Origin: Chloroflexota bacterium | GTDB lineage: Bacteria; Chloroflexota; Limnocylindria; Limnocylindrales; CSP1-4 | NCBI GenBank assembly: GCA_016875645.1 | Contig: VGPE01000124.1 | Span: forward strand, 1-7,913 | Reading direction: 5' to 3' | Length of the DNA: 7,913 nucleotides | Shown here: one piece after another, positions 5,354-7,913 of the stretch | Layout: every line of letters starts with the position of its first letter | Numbering within the stretch: position 1 is the first letter of the stretch | Notes under the pieces: generated by a model | Told to the model about the DNA's origin: nothing | The model's input: the letters and a program-made list of their open reading frames with translations, nothing else | Databases searched by the model: none | Translations under genes and position numbers: made by a program

Positions 5354-7654
5354 TCACGGTTGTGCGGCCGCGGAGTCCGTTGACGCTTCGGGCGTCGGTG
5401 TGGGCCGCGGCGTGCCGCCGGACGCTGTCGGTGAGCGGCCCGCGGAACTCCCCGGCGACGCCGCGGGTGAGGCGCCCGGGGCGGTTGGGATGGGCGCCAG
5501 GACGGAGGTGTAGACGCGCTTGCTGTCAATCCAGGTGATCGTGGCAGGGTCGTCCTCGCCACCGGGCGTGACGTACATGCCGCGCATGTCGCGCCAGCCC
5601 GGCGCAAGCGTCACCCGGAACTGCTCCCGGTACTCGCCGGTGGCCTTGTCGATGGCGATCACGCGGGCGTTCGACTTGTCGTACGCGTAGAGCAGGCCCG
5701 CGCCTCGCTCACCGGTGGACGTCACGTCAACGTACCTGGGGGCCGGCCGAAGCAGTTCGTCGCGCGGGGGCTCGGCTTCCCAGCCGCCGGATTGGCCGCC
5801 CACGAACCGCCTGAGCTCACCGTCGGCGGCGACGTAGACGTCCCCGTCGATGTGCATGCCCTCCACCGTGTCGAGGTCCTGGGCCGTGGCGAGGAACCCG
5901 CTCGGGGCGGCCGGATAGCCGCTCCCATCGGCGGCGGGCGAGTAGCGCAGGATCTGCTGCTCAGAAGGGTCGACGACGTACAGGTTGTAGAGACCCTGCT
6001 CGGCGCTGCGGATGTATGTCCCGATCGCACGGATGTCGGTGCCCCAGCTGGATGAGCCCGGGACGGCGACTTTGGCGAGCGTTCCGTCGCCGCGCGCGTC
6101 AACCGGCCGCCAGCGCCAGAAAACATTCTTCGCGTCGAGGATGAGCAGGTCGCGGCCGCCGACGGCGAGCATGCGCGGCGCGGCGGCCTTCGTGTCGCCG
6201 ATGGCCTGGCCGTTCCTGAGGATCTCGGACGCCTTGCGGGTCTTGGGATCGATGCGGTACACGGCGTTGGTCCCACGATCGAGGACGAACGGCGCGCCGT
6301 CGGGCCCCTGCACGAGGTCTGTGAGGTTCGCGTTCGCGACCGTCCCCCCGAAGTTGATGAGGGTTCGCGACGCAACCGTGACCATCCGGTAGATGCGGTC
6401 CAGGCCGCCCACGACCTGCCGCCGGAGCGGAACCAGCGTCTCCTCCGGGACGCCAGCCGACTTGGCTTGGCTGATCTGCGCGAGCGCGTCGGTCAGGAGG
6501 CGGAGCGCTTTCTGCTCGTCGTCTCGGACCAGGTCCACGCCGGCCCCGAAGACCTGGGCGACGTTCGCCCGGATCCGCTCGAGGGCCCGCTGGGCAGCCG
6601 TGATGGAGTCCAGCCGCTCCGCCGGGCGTGCGCCGCCGAAGAAGTAGACGCCGAGGCCCAACACGCTCACCAGCGCGACGAATGCCAGCAGTGCCAGCGC
6701 CGCACGGCGCTGCGATTCCCGCCGGGCCGCCACGGGATTCACTCGGCGGGGCTTCGGGCGCCGGCGGGGCAGGAGGTCCAGGAGGCGGTCGATCAGCCCG
6801 GTGAAGGCGCCACCGGCCGCGTTGCGCGCGCGCCCGGCGCCCGAACCGAGCGCCGCCATGCCGTCCGAGACGCTGTCAGCGAGCGGGATCGGCGAGCGGT
6901 CCGGGGCTCCGGCGAGCGGTTCGGGCGGGCGCACAGGTACGAGCGTCCTGGATCGCGAGGTGATCGGCACCTCGGTCGCCTCGAAGGCCACCGCCCCGTC
7001 GCTGCCGACGCCGCCCGCGGTGATGAACCGGTGGTGAACATGCTCGATCGCCGACTGCGGGTGGAGGGTGAGCATCGCCTCCTTGAGTTCGTCCGGGCCG
7101 AGGCGAGCGACGACGTTCCGGGAGATCAACACGAGCGAATCGCCGATCGAGATCTCGCCTCGCCAGATCTCGGGCTCCAGCTCGCCCGACGGCAATCCGC
7201 GCTCGCGATGCGGGTCGGGCAGCGTCGACATCCGCGCCTGCCGGATCAGGTACGCCTCGGCTGGACCGACCGTCGCCACGTACAGCTCGTTCGCCCGGAC
7301 GACCGCGAGAGCGATGCCGATCGGGCCCTGGACCCTTGGATCGTCGCTCATCCCGAGGCGGTCGCGGTGGTGCCCGAGGCGCTTGTTTGCGAGCTGGATC
7401 GCCTTGCGGATGCAGACGCGGATGCCGGCCGATTCGTCGTAGTAGTACTCGGTCCGGATCGTCTCAGCGACGAGTTCCGTGGCCTCGGCCACCCGACTGC
7501 CCCCGGTCCGCGACGTGACCAGCAGGTACAGGTTGCCCTTCGTCCGCGTGATCGATCCGATGTTGGGCTCGACCACCACCATCGCGTCCGGCGAGTCGGA
7601 CAGGCGATCGGCCTCGGGCACGAGGCCCAGCTTCAGGTGGAGTCGGACGGCCAA
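5354..7654 (-). CDS. Membrane protein: degenerate PP2C/PPM-like domain, one TM helix, outside beta-propeller and Pro/Ser/Thr-rich tail
   Basis: A 766-residue protein, numbered from TTG 7654. Residues 29-228 follow a PPM phosphatase plan: GPIGIALAVVRANELYVATVGPAEAYLIR (110-138) matches the usual GSTA...VGDSRAYL strand pair, GDSLVLISRNVVARL (171-185) matches GD.LLLCSDGL, and GGVGSDGAVAFEA (214-226) the final strand. The metal-binding DG-GG motif is replaced by TSRTGG (47-52), GDS by GPA and SDG by SRN, so catalysis is unlikely. A linker with RRRPKPRR (297-304) precedes one helix (318-339). Outside are a helical stalk (343-430), repeats of the form 'DLVQGPDGAPFVLDRGTNAVYRID' suggesting a beta-propeller (432-718), and a Pro/Ser/Thr tail (722-766). 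The basic residues before the helix put the N-terminus inside. TTG 7654 has GAGG six bases upstream; the frame continues to 7780, but that stretch crosses a promoter-like box. I know no named family for the whole protein; a sensor or scaffold role is inferred. Confidence 0.85.
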   Translation of the reverse strand: MAVRLHLKLGLVPEADRLSDSPDAMVVVEPNIGSITRTKGNLYLLVTSRTGGSRVAEATELVAETIRTEYYYDESAGIRVCIRKAIQLANKRLGHHRDRLGMSDDPRVQGPIGIALAVVRANELYVATVGPAEAYLIRQARMSTLPDPHRERGLPSGELEPEIWRGEISIGDSLVLISRNVVARLGPDELKEAMLTLHPQSAIEHVHHRFITAGGVGSDGAVAFEATEVPITSRSRTLVPVRPPEPLAGAPDRSPIPLADSVSDGMAALGSGAGRARNAAGGAFTGLIDRLLDLLPRRRPKPRRVNPVAARRESQRRAALALLAFVALVSVLGLGVYFFGGARPAERLDSITAAQRALERIRANVAQVFGAGVDLVRDDEQKALRLLTDALAQISQAKSAGVPEETLVPLRRQVVGGLDRIYRMVTVASRTLINFGGTVANANLTDLVQGPDGAPFVLDRGTNAVYRIDPKTRKASEILRNGQAIGDTKAAAPRMLAVGGRDLLILDAKNVFWRWRPVDARGDGTLAKVAVPGSSSWGTDIRAIGTYIRSAEQGLYNLYVVDPSEQQILRYSPAADGSGYPAAPSGFLATAQDLDTVEGMHIDGDVYVAADGELRRFVGGQSGGWEAEPPRDELLRPAPRYVDVTSTGERGAGLLYAYDKSNARVIAIDKATGEYREQFRVTLAPGWRDMRGMYVTPGGEDDPATITWIDSKRVYTSVLAPIPTAPGASPAASPGSSAGRSPTASGGTPRPTPTPEASTDSAAAQP

Positions 7655-7658
7655 TGCA

Positions 7659-7669
7659 TCCCTCGAGGG
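7659..7669 (-). promoter_or_regulatory. Ribosome binding site for TTG 7654 inside a 10-bp palindrome
   Basis: GAGGGA (7664-7659 on the minus strand) lies four to six bases before the TTG at 7654 and supports that start. It overlaps the perfect palindrome CCCTCGAGGG (7660-7669), so part of the ribosome site could be hidden in a 3-bp hairpin or be part of a protein site. The stem is too short to be sure of either. Confidence 0.4.
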
Positions 7670-7755
7670 TCTGGTGGGGTGCCGCCTGCCCCTGCCCCCG
7701 TGACGGAGGGAGGCCTGCGCGAGCGAGGTGTCGAATGGACGGCTGGCAGGCGGCG

Positions 7756-7764
7756 ATGATAGCA
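7756..7764 (-). promoter_or_regulatory. Extended -10 promoter (TGC-TATCAT) for the 5354-7654 gene
   Basis: On the minus strand TGC (7764-7762) is followed by TATCAT (7761-7756), 5 of 6 matches to the -10 consensus with the TGn extension. Expected start near 7749, giving a leader of about 95 nt before TTG 7654. No clear -35. It shares the TGn form with the box before the DUF151 gene. Confidence 0.45.
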
Positions 7765-7831
7765 AGCAGCGGCTCTCCACCCGGTCGCGGGACCGTGCCC
7801 GGGGCCAGGCCGCGCTCGCGGGAGGGTGTCG

Positions 7832-7889
7832 GGCGCGCCGTAGCCCTTGGGCGCGCGGAAGCGTTCAGGCGCGCCGGACGCTGAGGCGC
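7832..7889. repeat. GGCGCGC units at 18-bp spacing
   Basis: GGCGCGC starts at 7832, 7850 and 7868, exactly 18 bases apart, with a degenerate GGCGCAC at 7885. The first two 18-mers share about 13 of 18 bases. The third copy lies in an imperfect inverted repeat, AGCGT (7860-7864) against ACGCT (7878-7882). It may be a tandem duplication remnant or a set of binding sites; the GC-rich background makes chance possible. Confidence 0.35.
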
Positions 7890-7913
7890 ACCTCGCGGGC
7901 CGGGAGACCGCCC
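7865..7913 (-). CDS. Possible C-terminal end of an upstream gene, partial
   Basis: A minus-strand frame enters from the right edge and ends at TGA (7867-7865). The last residues read GGLPAREVRLSVRRA, a plausible protein end of alternating hydrophobic and charged residues. Only 15 codons are visible, so neither family nor reality is certain. If real, its stop is about 100 bases upstream of the promoter of the next minus-strand gene and overlaps the GGCGCGC repeats. Confidence 0.25.
   Translation of the reverse strand, partial: GGLPAREVRLSVRRA

Noticed and set aside
5400..5500. Repeated GC-rich segments at the 3' end of the pseudophosphatase gene as a DNA repeat
   Set aside because: Explained by codons for the Pro/Ser/Thr/Ala-rich tail rather than by an independent repeat.
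6467..7759. 430-codon open frame on the plus strand
   Set aside because: Composition is Arg/Asp/Gln/His-rich without domain motifs, and it lies opposite the pseudophosphatase gene, which has clear domain order and a membrane helix.

Overview
This is a GC-rich window whose gene content is typical of a bacterial chromosome. The strong GC bias, the long antisense open frames it produces, the DUF2723 and GT-C membrane proteins, the DUF151 protein and the GTG/TTG starts fit an uncultured Chloroflexota lineage, with Actinomycetota as the main alternative. No rRNA, tRNA or taxon-specific marker is present, so the assignment is tentative. I found no CRISPR array, IS element, integrase or phage gene.

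Left half (1-4653): a surface-glycosylation locus. A GT-C polytopic glycosyltransferase runs leftward off the edge (1-615, minus strand, truncated at its C-terminal side). Divergent from it is a tightly packed plus-strand operon: a GT39/PMT-like membrane protein (645-2135), a DUF2723 O-mannosyltransferase-like membrane protein (2129-3859) and a DPM1-type GT2 enzyme (3856-4653). The last three overlap by 7 and 4 nt, so they are probably translationally coupled. The simplest model is that the GT2 enzyme loads a sugar onto a polyprenyl phosphate in the cytoplasm, and the GT-C enzymes use that lipid-linked sugar on the outer face of the membrane to glycosylate proteins or glycans.

Right half (4688-7913): minus-strand genes convergent with the operon. 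The window reads, right to left: possibly the last codons of an unidentified gene (7865-7913); a 766-residue signalling-type protein (5354-7654) with a cytoplasmic PP2C/PPM-like domain lacking the catalytic motifs, one transmembrane helix, an extracytoplasmic stalk, a probable beta-propeller and a Pro/Ser/Thr-rich tail; then a DUF151 'bifunctional nuclease' family protein (4688-5230), whose promoter is placed as if its mRNA were leaderless.

The most interesting element is the 5354-7654 gene: an apparently catalytically dead phosphatase fold tied through the membrane to an outside sensor or binding module. Its Ser/Thr/Pro-rich tail is also a plausible substrate for the neighbouring glycosylation enzymes. 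That link is inference only.
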